A stretch of DNA of 35,582 nucleotides, from contig CANFNX010000010.1 of assembly GCA_947448495.1 (NCBI GenBank), positions 1-35,582 on the forward strand, in the 5' to 3' direction. This DNA comes from Bacteriovoracaceae bacterium (GTDB taxonomy: Bacteria > Bdellovibrionota > Bacteriovoracia > Bacteriovoracales > Bacteriovoracaceae). The notes under the pieces were generated by a model that had not been told where the DNA came from, did not search any database, and was given only the letters and a program-made list of their open reading frames with translations. Position 1 is the stretch's first letter. Every line of letters starts with the position of its first letter. Below, piece by piece: positions 7,794 through 16,409 of the stretch. The translations under genes were made by a program, and so were the position numbers.

Positions 7794-8762
7794 ATGCTTT
7801 TAGAAGATCAGCACCCGCACAATAAATCGATTATGATTGCCGTCCTCGGTAAACCGAACGTCGGAAAAAGTTCATTCATTAATCATCTTCTTGGGTTTGA
7901 TTTGTCGATTGTGAGCGCTAGACCCCAAACGACGAGAAATAACTTTCATTGTGCTTTTACAATTGATCGGACAGAAGTCGTCCTCGTCGATACTCCGGGA
8001 GTCCATTCTAATAACCAAGAATTAAATAAGCGTATGAACGGCCAGGCCCAAATGGGTGCTGAAGGTGTTGATCTGAATTTCGTGCTGCTTGATTTGACGA
8101 CTGATATTGTAGCCGAGTTTAAAGATTTTCTCAAAAATTTTGAACATCCATTAACTCAGACATGGTTAGTTTTTACGAAAGCGGATTTGGTTAATAAAGA
8201 AGCTGTCACTCTGACTGAGACAATGAAGGTCCTTAAGGAACTCTGTCCTTCTATTGAAAAGCATTTTGTCATTAGTTCAAAAGATGGCCACAACATTCAT
8301 GAACTCACTGGTGCCATTCAGGATTCTGCTCAAAATGGGCCACACATGTATCCAAATGGAGATGTTTCAAATAAGAGCCAGCGATTTTTTGCCACAGAGT
8401 ATATTCGTGAGCAGGCCTTTAGATTACTTAAAGAAGAAATTCCTTATGAAGTTGCTGTGGTTATTGATGAATATAAAGACGTAAGAAAAAAAGATGAAGA
8501 AGCAGCTCCTGAGGCCCATATATCGGCTTCTATTTTAGTGAATCGTCCTTCTCAGCGTGCCATTGTTGTTGGCCGGGGCGGATCTATCATAAAAGAAATT
8601 GGTGTGAATGCACGTAAGAAAATTGAGGCGATGACCGGTGGGAAGGTTCACCTCAACCTTCACGTTAAAGTTTCTCCTAAATGGTTTAATAATAATTTTG
8701 TTTTAGATGAGATTGGATTGCCAAGAACTCAAAAATCCGCACGCGTGTGGAGGAAGAAATGA
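7794..8762 (+). CDS. era: GTPase Era
   Basis: Era binds the 3' end of 16S rRNA through a KH domain and acts in 30S subunit maturation. GTPase motifs are G1 GKPNVGKS (19-26), G2 QTTRN (45-49), G3 DTPG (66-69), G4 TKAD (128-131, where most Era proteins have NKxD) and G5 near SSKDG (161-165). The C-terminal KH domain has GRGGSIIKEIG (260-270) and the closing VHLNLHVKVSPKWFNN segment. The length of 322 is a little over the usual 300, partly from an N-terminal tail before residue 13. It is preceded by AAGGAG and ends in an ATGA overlap with der, so der translation is coupled to it. Confidence 0.95.
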   Translation: MLLEDQHPHNKSIMIAVLGKPNVGKSSFINHLLGFDLSIVSARPQTTRNNFHCAFTIDRTEVVLVDTPGVHSNNQELNKRMNGQAQMGAEGVDLNFVLLDLTTDIVAEFKDFLKNFEHPLTQTWLVFTKADLVNKEAVTLTETMKVLKELCPSIEKHFVISSKDGHNIHELTGAIQDSAQNGPHMYPNGDVSNKSQRFFATEYIREQAFRLLKEEIPYEVAVVIDEYKDVRKKDEEAAPEAHISASILVNRPSQRAIVVGRGGSIIKEIGVNARKKIEAMTGGKVHLNLHVKVSPKWFNNNFVLDEIGLPRTQKSARVWRKK

Positions 8763-10615
8763 ATAAAAGATCAATGGTCGTTTCCATTATTGGAAGACCG
8801 AATGTCGGTAAGAGTACGATTTTCAATCGTTTAATGAAAAAGCAATACCTGGCCATGACACATGACCAGCCAGGTGTGACGCGCGATCGTCATTATGGAA
8901 TACTTAAATTGGAAGAACTCTTTGAGGGCGAGCTGGCCGAAGAAGATATCATTCTGGTTGATACTGGGGGCTTTTATCCAGATAAGATTGATATTGATTT
9001 AAAAAAGAAAAATAATATTGATCCCTTTTTTAATATCATGGCAGATCATGCAAAGCTTGCCATTGATGAATCTGATCTTGTCCTTTTTGTGGTTGATGTT
9101 AGAGATGGATTATTGCCTTTTGATAAGGGGATTTGCGATTACATCCGATCAACCAAAAAGAACTTTTGGTTGTTGATGAATAAGTTTGATTCTGAAAAGC
9201 AAGAAGGCGATCAGTATGACTTCTTCAATCTTGGGCTTGATGATGAAGATATGCACCGTATATCGGCGGAACATAACCGTGGGTTCAATGATCTCAGAGA
9301 GCGACTGATGGTCGCAGTGAAAGGATTTAATAAAACAGTAAAGGCAAAGTCCGAGGAAGAGTTCTTACAGAATGGTGTGAAACCAAGAAATGATGTAGTT
9401 TCATCTGTCGCCATTATTGGGGCACCCAATGCTGGTAAGTCGACTCTTCTGAATTGTCTTGTCGGAGCCCAACGGGCACTTGTCTCTGAAATCGCTGGGA
9501 CAACAGTAGACCCGATTGAAGGTTACATTGATCTTTATTTTGGCCCTGATTCTGAGATTTTGAGTTTGCAAGACAATGCCTTCAGAAAGGACAATTCTAA
9601 AATATTCGAGGAGATGAAGAAGTTTGCACAGTCTGGTGACATTGATCTTGATGAAGTTGATGAAGAAGAGCTTTCTGAGAATGAGAAGAAAATCTATATT
9701 GAATTTGGTGAAACAGAGGAATTCAAAGGTTTTGCAGATGAAGAATTAGAAACCCGTGGAGCTGCTGATTTTAGTTTCGACGAATCCAATGTCGGGGAAG
9801 ATCTTTTTTCTGAGAAACAAATTCTGAGAGAAATTGAAAAAAACTGGGATGCTCCAGCCGAACAGGTTGAAAATCTTGAAAACGCTCTTTATGTTAACCG
9901 CTGGCGTTCAGTAAAACTTGTTGATACGGCCGGAATAAGAAAAGCAAAACTCGTTGATGGTTTTATTGAAACTCAGTCTGTTTACCGATCTTTACGTGCG
10001 ATTTCTGAATCAGATGTAGTTCTTTTTATGATTGATTCGACTCTTGGGATAACTCATCAAGATCGACGACTCATTGATATTGCTCTCGAGAAGGGGAAAT
10101 CCTTGATTGTGTGCCTAAATAAAATCGATCTTTTAAGAGACATATTTGCTGACCAGAAAAAGAAAAAAGAGTGGACTCAGAATTTGCGTGATCAAGTTCC
10201 TTGGTTGAGTTTCTGTCAGCTCGTTACGATTTCTGCACAAAAGAATAGAAATATCAATTACCTTCGAGAGGCACTCAAGCGGACTGTCGTGATCCGTAAT
10301 CGTAAGATCCCAACTGGTGCTCTGAACCGAACACTCACCACACTGACTGACAAGAACCCTGTCGTGATTAAAAAGACTAGTGGGGCGCGCTTTAAGATTA
10401 AATATGCTTCGATGTTAAAATCGAGTCCACCAACTTTTTTAATCTTCTCAAATAAATCACAAGGGATTCCTGATAACTATCGCCGTTATCTTGTGAATGG
10501 CTTGAGAACAACTTTTGATCTCACCAATACGCCAGTCCATTTGATTTTCAGGACTTCTACGGATATTGAGCGAAGAATGAAAAAGGTTGAAAAAAAAGCT
10601 GGTTCTACCAAGTGA
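8759..10615 (+). CDS. der: GTPase Der (EngA) with a large acidic insertion
   Basis: Der has two tandem GTPase domains and a C-terminal KH-like domain and acts in 50S subunit assembly. Domain 1 shows GRPNVGKS (12-19), GVTRD (39-43), DTGG (68-71) and NKFD (141-144). Domain 2 shows GAPNAGKS (221-228), GTTVD (247-251, Arg replaced by Val), DTAG (389-392) and NKID (454-457). The KH-like domain spans about 510-601. The protein is 618 residues, whereas most Der proteins have 440-490. The excess is mainly about 115 residues (near 262-378) between G2 and G3 of domain 2; it is very rich in Asp and Glu. I chose ATG 8759 because it overlaps the era stop (ATGA) with GGAGGAAG just before it; GTG 8747 would add four residues and hide that ribosome site. 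Confidence 0.93.
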   Translation: MNKRSMVVSIIGRPNVGKSTIFNRLMKKQYLAMTHDQPGVTRDRHYGILKLEELFEGELAEEDIILVDTGGFYPDKIDIDLKKKNNIDPFFNIMADHAKLAIDESDLVLFVVDVRDGLLPFDKGICDYIRSTKKNFWLLMNKFDSEKQEGDQYDFFNLGLDDEDMHRISAEHNRGFNDLRERLMVAVKGFNKTVKAKSEEEFLQNGVKPRNDVVSSVAIIGAPNAGKSTLLNCLVGAQRALVSEIAGTTVDPIEGYIDLYFGPDSEILSLQDNAFRKDNSKIFEEMKKFAQSGDIDLDEVDEEELSENEKKIYIEFGETEEFKGFADEELETRGAADFSFDESNVGEDLFSEKQILREIEKNWDAPAEQVENLENALYVNRWRSVKLVDTAGIRKAKLVDGFIETQSVYRSLRAISESDVVLFMIDSTLGITHQDRRLIDIALEKGKSLIVCLNKIDLLRDIFADQKKKKEWTQNLRDQVPWLSFCQLVTISAQKNRNINYLREALKRTVVIRNRKIPTGALNRTLTTLTDKNPVVIKKTSGARFKIKYASMLKSSPPTFLIFSNKSQGIPDNYRRYLVNGLRTTFDLTNTPVHLIFRTSTDIERRMKKVEKKAGSTK

Positions 10616-11387
10616 AATTATAAGTTATCATCATGGTTATAACGTTACCGGTGAGGTCGTTATAACCATAGGTGCTAGCTGTGTCTGATGTCCTACGATA
10701 GTCTTGAGTGTATTTATCAAAGAAGTTCACGACGTGGTAAAGAAATTCCACATCTATATATGAAGCCTTTAGCTCCACTGGAAATTCAAAGCCAAAGCCA
10801 ATCCCTGTCCCGATGCCACCACCTTTTTGCACATCAAAGTTCTTTTTATCGATAAACTTATTCGATTGGTACCAATATTCCAGCCGACCGACAAAATAGG
10901 GATTTGAGTAAGTGATAGCAGTGCCTAGGTCAGTGGTATCAATAAAATATTTGAATCCAGTAAAAAGTCTAGTCATGTCAGTGACAACTGCGCCAAGCCT
11001 TCCCGCAGTGGGATAACCGTTAACAACCGTATCGAGAACCATTGTGTGCTTGGAGTATTCAACTCCCAGAAGAATGGCTTTTTGAAAATCGAGGAAATAA
11101 TTTACTGATAAATGAAAAGATGGGGGATTATCATCGTAGGCCCTGCCACGATTTCCCGTAAAGGTTGTGATGCCGCCACCAAGGTTTACTGAAAAAAAAC
11201 GTCCATAGCGATAGAAACGCTCATCTTCTAAGACCTGGGTAGACTCAAGATCCTCGTTAAAATCTGAAAAGATATCCCCACCACTTAGCGTGTCATCGTC
11301 CATTTCTTGCATAACCTGATCTGTCGATTGAGCAAAGGCGCTCAAGCTCAACGTGATCAAAATAAGCAGGGCTAGCAGTTTATGCAT
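10605..11387 (-). CDS. Outer-membrane beta-barrel protein, unknown function
   Basis: A 260-residue protein with a Sec signal peptide (cleavage likely after SAFA, residue 19), a 35-residue acidic stretch, then alternating hydrophobic/aromatic strands from about residue 60. It ends in MITYNFTW, and a terminal aromatic residue is typical of substrates of the BAM machinery. I do not recognise the family. It starts 3 bases after the stop of another small barrel gene and has no obvious Shine-Dalgarno, so it is probably translated by coupling. Its 3' end overlaps the der stop by 11 bases on the opposite strand. Confidence 0.78.
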   Translation of the reverse strand: MHKLLALLILITLSLSAFAQSTDQVMQEMDDDTLSGGDIFSDFNEDLESTQVLEDERFYRYGRFFSVNLGGGITTFTGNRGRAYDDNPPSFHLSVNYFLDFQKAILLGVEYSKHTMVLDTVVNGYPTAGRLGAVVTDMTRLFTGFKYFIDTTDLGTAITYSNPYFVGRLEYWYQSNKFIDKKNFDVQKGGGIGTGIGFGFEFPVELKASYIDVEFLYHVVNFFDKYTQDYRRTSDTASTYGYNDLTGNVITMMITYNFTW

Positions 11388-11390
11388 AGA

Positions 11391-11882
11391 TTAAAGGTAA
11401 AAATGAACAGCGGCTTTAAGCATGCTGTCACCTAGTGTTTGGAAGCTACTGCCACTTGATTGTCCAGCCTTTCTAACCGAAAGACCTGTCTCGAAGCTAA
11501 ATCCAAGGCTCTCTAGACCAGCGAAATGAAACTCAGTTCCAAGGGTCCCATCAACCTGGTAGCCCGTTTGTACCTTTGCTGATCCCGCTTGGTAATTTTC
11601 TGATGCCAAAAGGCCGGCCATGTAAAAATTTAGCTGTGGTTCGTCAAAAATGATGCGGTAGAACTTAACCCCAGCTCCATAAAGAGTATTGTTTTGATTG
11701 GATTGGAAGCCGATCACTGCCCCTAGGGCCATCGTTTTTGATTGTTGAACCTTAAGTGAGATCGCTGGAAGGCCATTAGCGAGCTGATTGCTCATTCCGA
11801 CCCCCATTCTGCCTCGCAGATCAGCACAAAAAGCCAAAGAGGGAATAAAAAGCAAGAACAGGTATAAAAATTTTTGCATCAT
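11391..11882 (-). CDS. Small outer-membrane beta-barrel protein
   Basis: A 163-residue protein with a signal peptide (probable cleavage after AFCA, residue 19). The mature chain has Gly-rich beta-strand patterning: short amphipathic segments such as GVKFYRIIF and LGFSFETGL separated by turns, ending in AAVHFYL. This fits an 8-stranded barrel. The start may be either of two adjacent ATG codons. It is first in a two-gene unit with the next barrel gene and divergent from the YfgM-like/bamB pair, which makes sense for outer-membrane proteins beside a BAM component. No family was recognised. Confidence 0.7.
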   Translation of the reverse strand: MMQKFLYLFLLFIPSLAFCADLRGRMGVGMSNQLANGLPAISLKVQQSKTMALGAVIGFQSNQNNTLYGAGVKFYRIIFDEPQLNFYMAGLLASENYQAGSAKVQTGYQVDGTLGTEFHFAGLESLGFSFETGLSVRKAGQSSGSSFQTLGDSMLKAAVHFYL

Positions 11883-11910
11883 AAGTTAAGTCTAGGGAAT
11901 CTTTTGATCT

Positions 11911-11938
11911 TTGACAACGCTACTCACGAAGTTTTAAA
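11911..11938 (+). promoter_or_regulatory. Candidate promoter for the yfgM-like/bamB pair
   Basis: TTGACA (11911-11916), a 16-base spacer and TTTAAA (11933-11938). The -10 region lies inside a perfect inverted repeat (11928-11942), so a repressor could block it. Confidence 0.45.
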
Positions 11939-11942
11939 CTTC
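11928..11942. promoter_or_regulatory. Perfect inverted repeat over a -10 region
   Basis: GAAGTTT-T-AAACTTC is a perfect 7+1+7 inverted repeat in the divergent gap, overlapping the candidate -10 box of the YfgM-like/bamB unit. Both arms are short, so an operator is more likely than a terminator. Confidence 0.4.
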
Positions 11943-11977
11943 TAAGGAATTTTTTATTGGCCACCAAAAGGATATCT

Positions 11978-12646
11978 ATGAGCGAAATGACTCAGACTCA
12001 GACTCAAACTCTCGAACAAACTCTTAATAAGACCGACCTTGGTCATATTATTTTTGAATATAGAAAAGTTTTTTTTGGTGTTATCGCTGCCATTCTCATG
12101 GCCGTTATGGGTTATACGATGTGGAAACAATCCCAGCAGTCTCACACTGAGTCTATTTCCGTTAAAGTTTTTGAATTTCAATCTAAAACTTGGGCCGGAG
12201 CTAAAGAAGGCAAAGTTGCCATACCTGAGCTTCTAAAGGTTTTTAAAGATTTAGACTCTGAAGTTAAAAATGCTCCTATCATGGTTCCCTTGGCCCTTGA
12301 GATGGGGAAGTTCCTTTTTGAAAAAGGCTCATTTTCCGAGGCTGAAGAAATTCTTTCTCAAGTATCCACTGAGCACCCTGTCTCATTGTTTTTCCTTAAT
12401 AGTCAGAGAGCTGTCATTCTGGAGAAATTAAATAAAATCCCTGAAGCGATTGGTGTGCTTGAAAAATTAGCTAAGGATAAAGATTCTATCATGATGGCAA
12501 AACTCAATCTGGAATTAGGTCGTTTAAATCTTTTGAACGGCGAAAAAGGAAAAGCACAGACTCATTTTGATTATGTTCTCTCTACATTTCCAAATGATGA
12601 GTACGCAAAGCTCGCAAAACTTTATTTGGCCAAAATGGCCCAATGA
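11978..12646 (+). CDS. YfgM-like membrane-anchored TPR protein
   Basis: A 222-residue protein with a Gln/Thr-rich N-terminus, one membrane span (about 31-50, VFFGVIAAILMAVMGYTMW) and a periplasmic region of tetratricopeptide-like helices, for example GKFLFEKGSFSEAEEILSQV and LELGRLNLLNGEKGKAQTHF. This matches YfgM, an inner-membrane protein that works with the SecYEG/PpiD chaperone network. E. coli carries yfgM directly before bamB and der, and the same partners occur here. I chose ATG 11978, with AAGGAT six bases upstream, over TTG 11957. Its stop overlaps the bamB start (ATGA). The fold is fairly sure; the YfgM function is inferred from topology and context. Confidence 0.75.
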   Translation: MSEMTQTQTQTLEQTLNKTDLGHIIFEYRKVFFGVIAAILMAVMGYTMWKQSQQSHTESISVKVFEFQSKTWAGAKEGKVAIPELLKVFKDLDSEVKNAPIMVPLALEMGKFLFEKGSFSEAEEILSQVSTEHPVSLFFLNSQRAVILEKLNKIPEAIGVLEKLAKDKDSIMMAKLNLELGRLNLLNGEKGKAQTHFDYVLSTFPNDEYAKLAKLYLAKMAQ

Positions 12647-13740
12647 AGTTTTTAATTTTTTTTGCTTTATTCGCTCTGGTGGGGTGCTCTGGTTTTAAGC
12701 TAGAGGGCCCTGCCAAAAATAATCGAGTTCTTAAAAATATCTGGTCTAAAAATTTAGATTCAGACTACATGTCTGGTAATCTCCCCATAGGATTAGGTGC
12801 TCCTCGCATTTATAACGACATTGTTTACATGGGGAGTCTTACAGGCATTATGACTGCCTATGATGTTGAATCGGGACGTGAGTTGTGGAGTGTAAACGAT
12901 AAAACTCCGCTCGGTGCACCTGTTGAATATTTCAATGACCAAATTGCCTATGGAGGAATGAATGGGCGTTTATTCGTACGTCATTACCTGTCTGGGAAAT
13001 TAAAATATGCCATCGATTTAGCAGCGCCTATTGAAAGTGCTCCCGTTTTTTTTAAAGACCACTTATTTGTTTATTTGAGAGGCCATCAGTTGGTGCATTT
13101 AGATGCGGCAACGGGAAAAATTCTTTGGGTTTACAAGCGTGCTGTTCCTGTCACCACAACGTTACAGAGAACATCTAAGCCCCTAGTGGTTGGAAACAAA
13201 GTCATTGTCGGGTTCGCAGATGGCTTCTTGGGAGCGTTGTCTCTCTCAGAAGGCCTTATTATTTGGGAAACAAAGCTCGTTGATAATTCCAAATTTGTTG
13301 ATGTTGATCTGAATCCCTTACTTGTTGGGAATATTATTGTCTGTGGCTCACCATCAGGAGAACTTAAGGCGATAAATCCTGAAAATGGTGCTATTTCTCG
13401 TTCCTATGGGCTTAGTGTTATGGCCCATCCTGTTCTTAAGGGAGAGCAGCTTATTCTTGGCACAAACGATGGCGAAGTTGTGATTATGGGCCTTTCAGGT
13501 CAAATCCTAAAAAGAGCAAAAATTTCAACACAGTCCATTAGTGCCATCAATTGGTGGAAAGACATGCTTATCGTTGCAAGTTTCGACGGTAAAATTCATG
13601 CGGTTGATCCACTCACAATGAAAATTAAAGATCAGTTTAATCTAGGATATGATTATTCTGCCATCTTTTCTGACATTGCTTTAACTGATGACTTTATGGC
13701 GCTTTACTCATCACGAAATCGTCTTTACGTTTTTCAGTAA
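12643..13740 (+). CDS. bamB: BamB, outer-membrane assembly lipoprotein
   Basis: BamB is the beta-propeller lipoprotein of the BAM complex that helps insert barrels in the outer membrane. The signal peptide ends in the lipobox LVGC (12-15), giving a lipidated Cys15. The mature part has repeated PQQ-type blades, recognisable by segments such as TAYDVESGRELW, VHLDAATGKILW, GALSLSEGLIIW and KAINPENGAISR. Length 365 is close to the family's 380-390. It overlaps the YfgM-like gene by four bases. A generic PQQ-repeat lipoprotein is possible, but the pairing with a YfgM-like gene and the nearness of der support BamB. Confidence 0.87.
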   Translation: MKFLIFFALFALVGCSGFKLEGPAKNNRVLKNIWSKNLDSDYMSGNLPIGLGAPRIYNDIVYMGSLTGIMTAYDVESGRELWSVNDKTPLGAPVEYFNDQIAYGGMNGRLFVRHYLSGKLKYAIDLAAPIESAPVFFKDHLFVYLRGHQLVHLDAATGKILWVYKRAVPVTTTLQRTSKPLVVGNKVIVGFADGFLGALSLSEGLIIWETKLVDNSKFVDVDLNPLLVGNIIVCGSPSGELKAINPENGAISRSYGLSVMAHPVLKGEQLILGTNDGEVVIMGLSGQILKRAKISTQSISAINWWKDMLIVASFDGKIHAVDPLTMKIKDQFNLGYDYSAIFSDIALTDDFMALYSSRNRLYVFQ

Positions 13741-13829
13741 AAAAATCTAAAAAAACATTTCTTCGTTATAAGATCATGGCCGATGCTTTGGGCCAAGGGT
13801 ATTATAGCGAATGAAACAAAGGATTGTTT

Positions 13830-15140
13830 ATGAGAAATATTTTAATTGCATCGTCTCTCTTGCTAATCAGTACTCTTTCTCTTGCCTCAGTGAAAATTGA
13901 AGAAGAACTCTATGTCCTAGGCCAAAAACCCGAAGTTGTTAAAGATCTTATAACCGCCGGTTCTGTTGAAATTGATCATGTGACCTCTCAAGGATTTGAG
14001 ATCTATGGACGCAAAGGTTTGTCTTCGTATTTGAATTCACGAGGCTTGGATCATTTTGATATGAAGCCCATCACGAAATCTGTGCTTGCCGATTATCCCT
14101 CTCATGCTCAAATAACGAGTAAATTGAAAGCCGCCGAAGCAAAAAATCCTAAAATCATGAAGCTTTTTAGCATCGGAAAGTCTGTTACCGGCAAAGAGCT
14201 TTGGGTTATGAAAATCTCAGATAATGTGGAAGTCGATGAGGTTGAACCAGAGTTTAAGTATATTTCTTCCATGCATGGAGATGAAATCACAGGTCGCGAA
14301 TTAACAGTCACTTTGATTGAAGAGATTGCCTCGAAATATGGCAGTGATGCTGAAATCACTGATCTCGTAAATAATTCAGAAATTTATATCATGCCATCCA
14401 TGAACCCAGACGGATCAGAACGTAAGCAGCGTGCTAATGCAAATGGAACGGATCTTAATAGAAATTTTCCAGAACTGAGTGAGAATGGAACAGATTTAAA
14501 TGGAAGAGAGATTGAAAACCAATTTGTGATTAAGTATCAGAAAACTCGACAGTTCTCTCTTTCTGCGAATTTTCATGGTGGCACAATCGTTGTGAATTAC
14601 CCATGGGATTCAACCTATGATCGTCACCCCCTTGATACTTTTGTTAAGGAATTATCGCTCGGTTATGCAGAATTAAACCCAGACATGAGAAACTCAACAG
14701 AGTTTGCAGGTGGTGTTACTAACGGTGCTGATTGGTATATCGTCAAAGGTGGAATGCAGGACTGGAGTTATTTCTTTTTTAATGATCTTCAAGTCACAAT
14801 TGAGTTATCTCACACAAAATGGCCTTCCTATTCAGACATACCTGGATTTTATAAAAATAACCGCGATTCTATGATTTACTTCATGAAGCAAGTTCATCAT
14901 GGAGCGGGAATAAAATTTTCAAAAACAGGAATTTCTGGAACAGTTGGTATTAAACAAGTTTCACCTGTTGCCAAAGATTTTGGTTCATTCGCTTTTAATT
15001 CTTCAGAGTTCTATAAAGTGATGCCTGAGGGGGAGTATGTCTTTAGCGTGAAGACGAGCAATAAAACGAATAAAGAAATTCGAGTTTCCGTTGATAAAGA
15101 TAAAATTGCTCAGAATGGTAACTACACCTTGGTTGATTAG
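13830..15140 (+). CDS. Secreted M14 zinc carboxypeptidase
   Basis: An exported metallocarboxypeptidase that would remove C-terminal residues from peptides. After a signal peptide (cleavage about residue 20), the catalytic domain has all key residues of the M14B (carboxypeptidase N/E/D) type: zinc ligands H149 and E152 in HGDE and H249 in FHGG; substrate-binding N210 and R211 in LNRNFP; and the general base E325 in TIELSHTKWP. The usual NPDG (192-195) and VNYPWD segments are also there. Residues from about 360 look like the transthyretin-like beta domain that follows M14B enzymes. ATG 13830 has AAGGA well placed, so I prefer it to TTG 13824. In a predator this could help digest prey protein, but that is inference. 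Confidence 0.92.
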   Translation: MRNILIASSLLLISTLSLASVKIEEELYVLGQKPEVVKDLITAGSVEIDHVTSQGFEIYGRKGLSSYLNSRGLDHFDMKPITKSVLADYPSHAQITSKLKAAEAKNPKIMKLFSIGKSVTGKELWVMKISDNVEVDEVEPEFKYISSMHGDEITGRELTVTLIEEIASKYGSDAEITDLVNNSEIYIMPSMNPDGSERKQRANANGTDLNRNFPELSENGTDLNGREIENQFVIKYQKTRQFSLSANFHGGTIVVNYPWDSTYDRHPLDTFVKELSLGYAELNPDMRNSTEFAGGVTNGADWYIVKGGMQDWSYFFFNDLQVTIELSHTKWPSYSDIPGFYKNNRDSMIYFMKQVHHGAGIKFSKTGISGTVGIKQVSPVAKDFGSFAFNSSEFYKVMPEGEYVFSVKTSNKTNKEIRVSVDKDKIAQNGNYTLVD

Positions 15141-15598
15141 TTTCCAAGTTTTAAGATAAAACGAAATTCTTCTGGGGTAACCGGTAATATTGAAAGCCGG
15201 TTGCCCTTTTGCATAAGCCTCATCTGTGACAAAGCGCTATGTCTCTTCAGATCTTCAAGTGAAACAAATTTTTTCAAATCTTTTTCAAATGAGACATCGA
15301 CTAAAAACCATCTGGGTATCTCTTGAGTGGCTTTTGGATCAAAATAGTCGGATTTTGGATCGAATTGTGTGGTGTCTGGGTATGGCGTTGAACTGACCTT
15401 TGCGACTCCCGCGATTCCTGGAACATCGCAACTCGAGTGGTAAAAAAGGATGAGATCTCCTACCTTCATCTCGTCACGCATGAAATTTCGGGCCTGATAA
15501 TTTCTCACACCATTCCAGGGTTCAGTTTTCTTTGGCCGAGATTTAAGGTCCTCAAAAGAGAAAACATCAGGTTCAGATTTCATTAACCAGTATTTCAT
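15137..15598 (-). CDS. EVE-domain protein
   Basis: A 153-residue protein that is almost entirely an EVE domain, a PUA/YTH-like fold proposed to bind modified bases in nucleic acid. Recognisable parts are the opening MKYWLMKSEPDVFSF, WNGVRNYQARNFM, VGDLILFYHSS and GIAGVAKV. I chose the ATG at 15598 because family members start exactly at this Y-W-L-M-K-S-E-P block; the frame is open to ATG 15661, which would add 21 residues. Neither start has a good Shine-Dalgarno. Its end overlaps the carboxypeptidase stop by four bases on the opposite strand. The exact target in the cell is unknown. Confidence 0.87.
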   Translation of the reverse strand: MKYWLMKSEPDVFSFEDLKSRPKKTEPWNGVRNYQARNFMRDEMKVGDLILFYHSSCDVPGIAGVAKVSSTPYPDTTQFDPKSDYFDPKATQEIPRWFLVDVSFEKDLKKFVSLEDLKRHSALSQMRLMQKGNRLSILPVTPEEFRFILKLGN

Positions 15599-15675
15599 TG
15601 CTTTATTGTTAACGGATTTCGTCGGGAAATCAAGTTTCATGTTCTTTTGTCGAAGAGTCATTTAGAGGTGAAGCT

Positions 15676-16404
15676 ATGAAGTATTTAACTTGGTTTGGGG
15701 TGATCTTATTTTCGTCCTGTTCTCATTATCAGGCAGCACAGGATCAAGTAGTTGTTGATTTGCCATTTGCTGCTGATTTGGTGCAGGAGATTCAGAAGAC
15801 AGCTTCCCGTGAACCCGCAAGCTTAGGTCACCATGATTCTTCTAAATCACCTAAACGGATCTATTTTAGTGCCCTCTATCATCAGTATTTAACATTTGGT
15901 CGTCACTTGGCAGAAACCACTGAAATGAATTCTTGCCCCCAGTTTCACCATGATAAAATCGAAACAGATGCTGTGATAATTCCAAATTTTTCTTTGTTCA
16001 AATCATCTCTTTTTGAGACTGAGAAGCAATATTTTCCAGAGTCTGTCTTCACGAATAAATTTTCTCTTTTAGATCATTTTAAACAAATAAAAAGTGAAGT
16101 GGAGACTTTATGTGAGGAGGGGATTAGCGATAATTATTATAAGTTCGATAATCTTGTCACTTACTATGCCTCGAAAGAAAACTTTCATAAGCGACCGGAT
16201 TCGATGAGAGCGGTCCTTAAAATTCCAGTTTTTGCAAACTACTATTTATTAAAAATGCTTCAATCAAATCAGAGAATGGCCATTATTCATCCAAATGAAA
16301 AAGATGTAATTAAAGTCACACATACTCATTGGTTTGAAAATTATGTGAACCGAGCCTCACAAGTGAGAAGCTCGTTTATTAAAAATAAAATGGTCCAAAG
16401 GTAA
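15676..16404 (+). CDS. Putative lipoprotein, unknown function
   Basis: A 242-residue protein whose N-terminus ends in FSSC at residue 15, a slightly unusual lipobox (Phe at -3), so it is probably lipid-anchored. The mature part is mainly helical with many His, Phe and Tyr, and I see no known domain. AGAGGTGAAG precedes the ATG. It lies 5 bases before a second lipoprotein gene, and the two are likely co-transcribed. Confidence 0.65.
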   Translation: MKYLTWFGVILFSSCSHYQAAQDQVVVDLPFAADLVQEIQKTASREPASLGHHDSSKSPKRIYFSALYHQYLTFGRHLAETTEMNSCPQFHHDKIETDAVIIPNFSLFKSSLFETEKQYFPESVFTNKFSLLDHFKQIKSEVETLCEEGISDNYYKFDNLVTYYASKENFHKRPDSMRAVLKIPVFANYYLLKMLQSNQRMAIIHPNEKDVIKVTHTHWFENYVNRASQVRSSFIKNKMVQR

Positions 16405-16409
16405 GACGA

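Noticed and set aside
13741-13829. Promoter and hairpin (TGGCC / GGCCA) before the carboxypeptidase gene
   Set aside because: A TATTAT is present but no -35 at suitable spacing, and the hairpin has no T-run.
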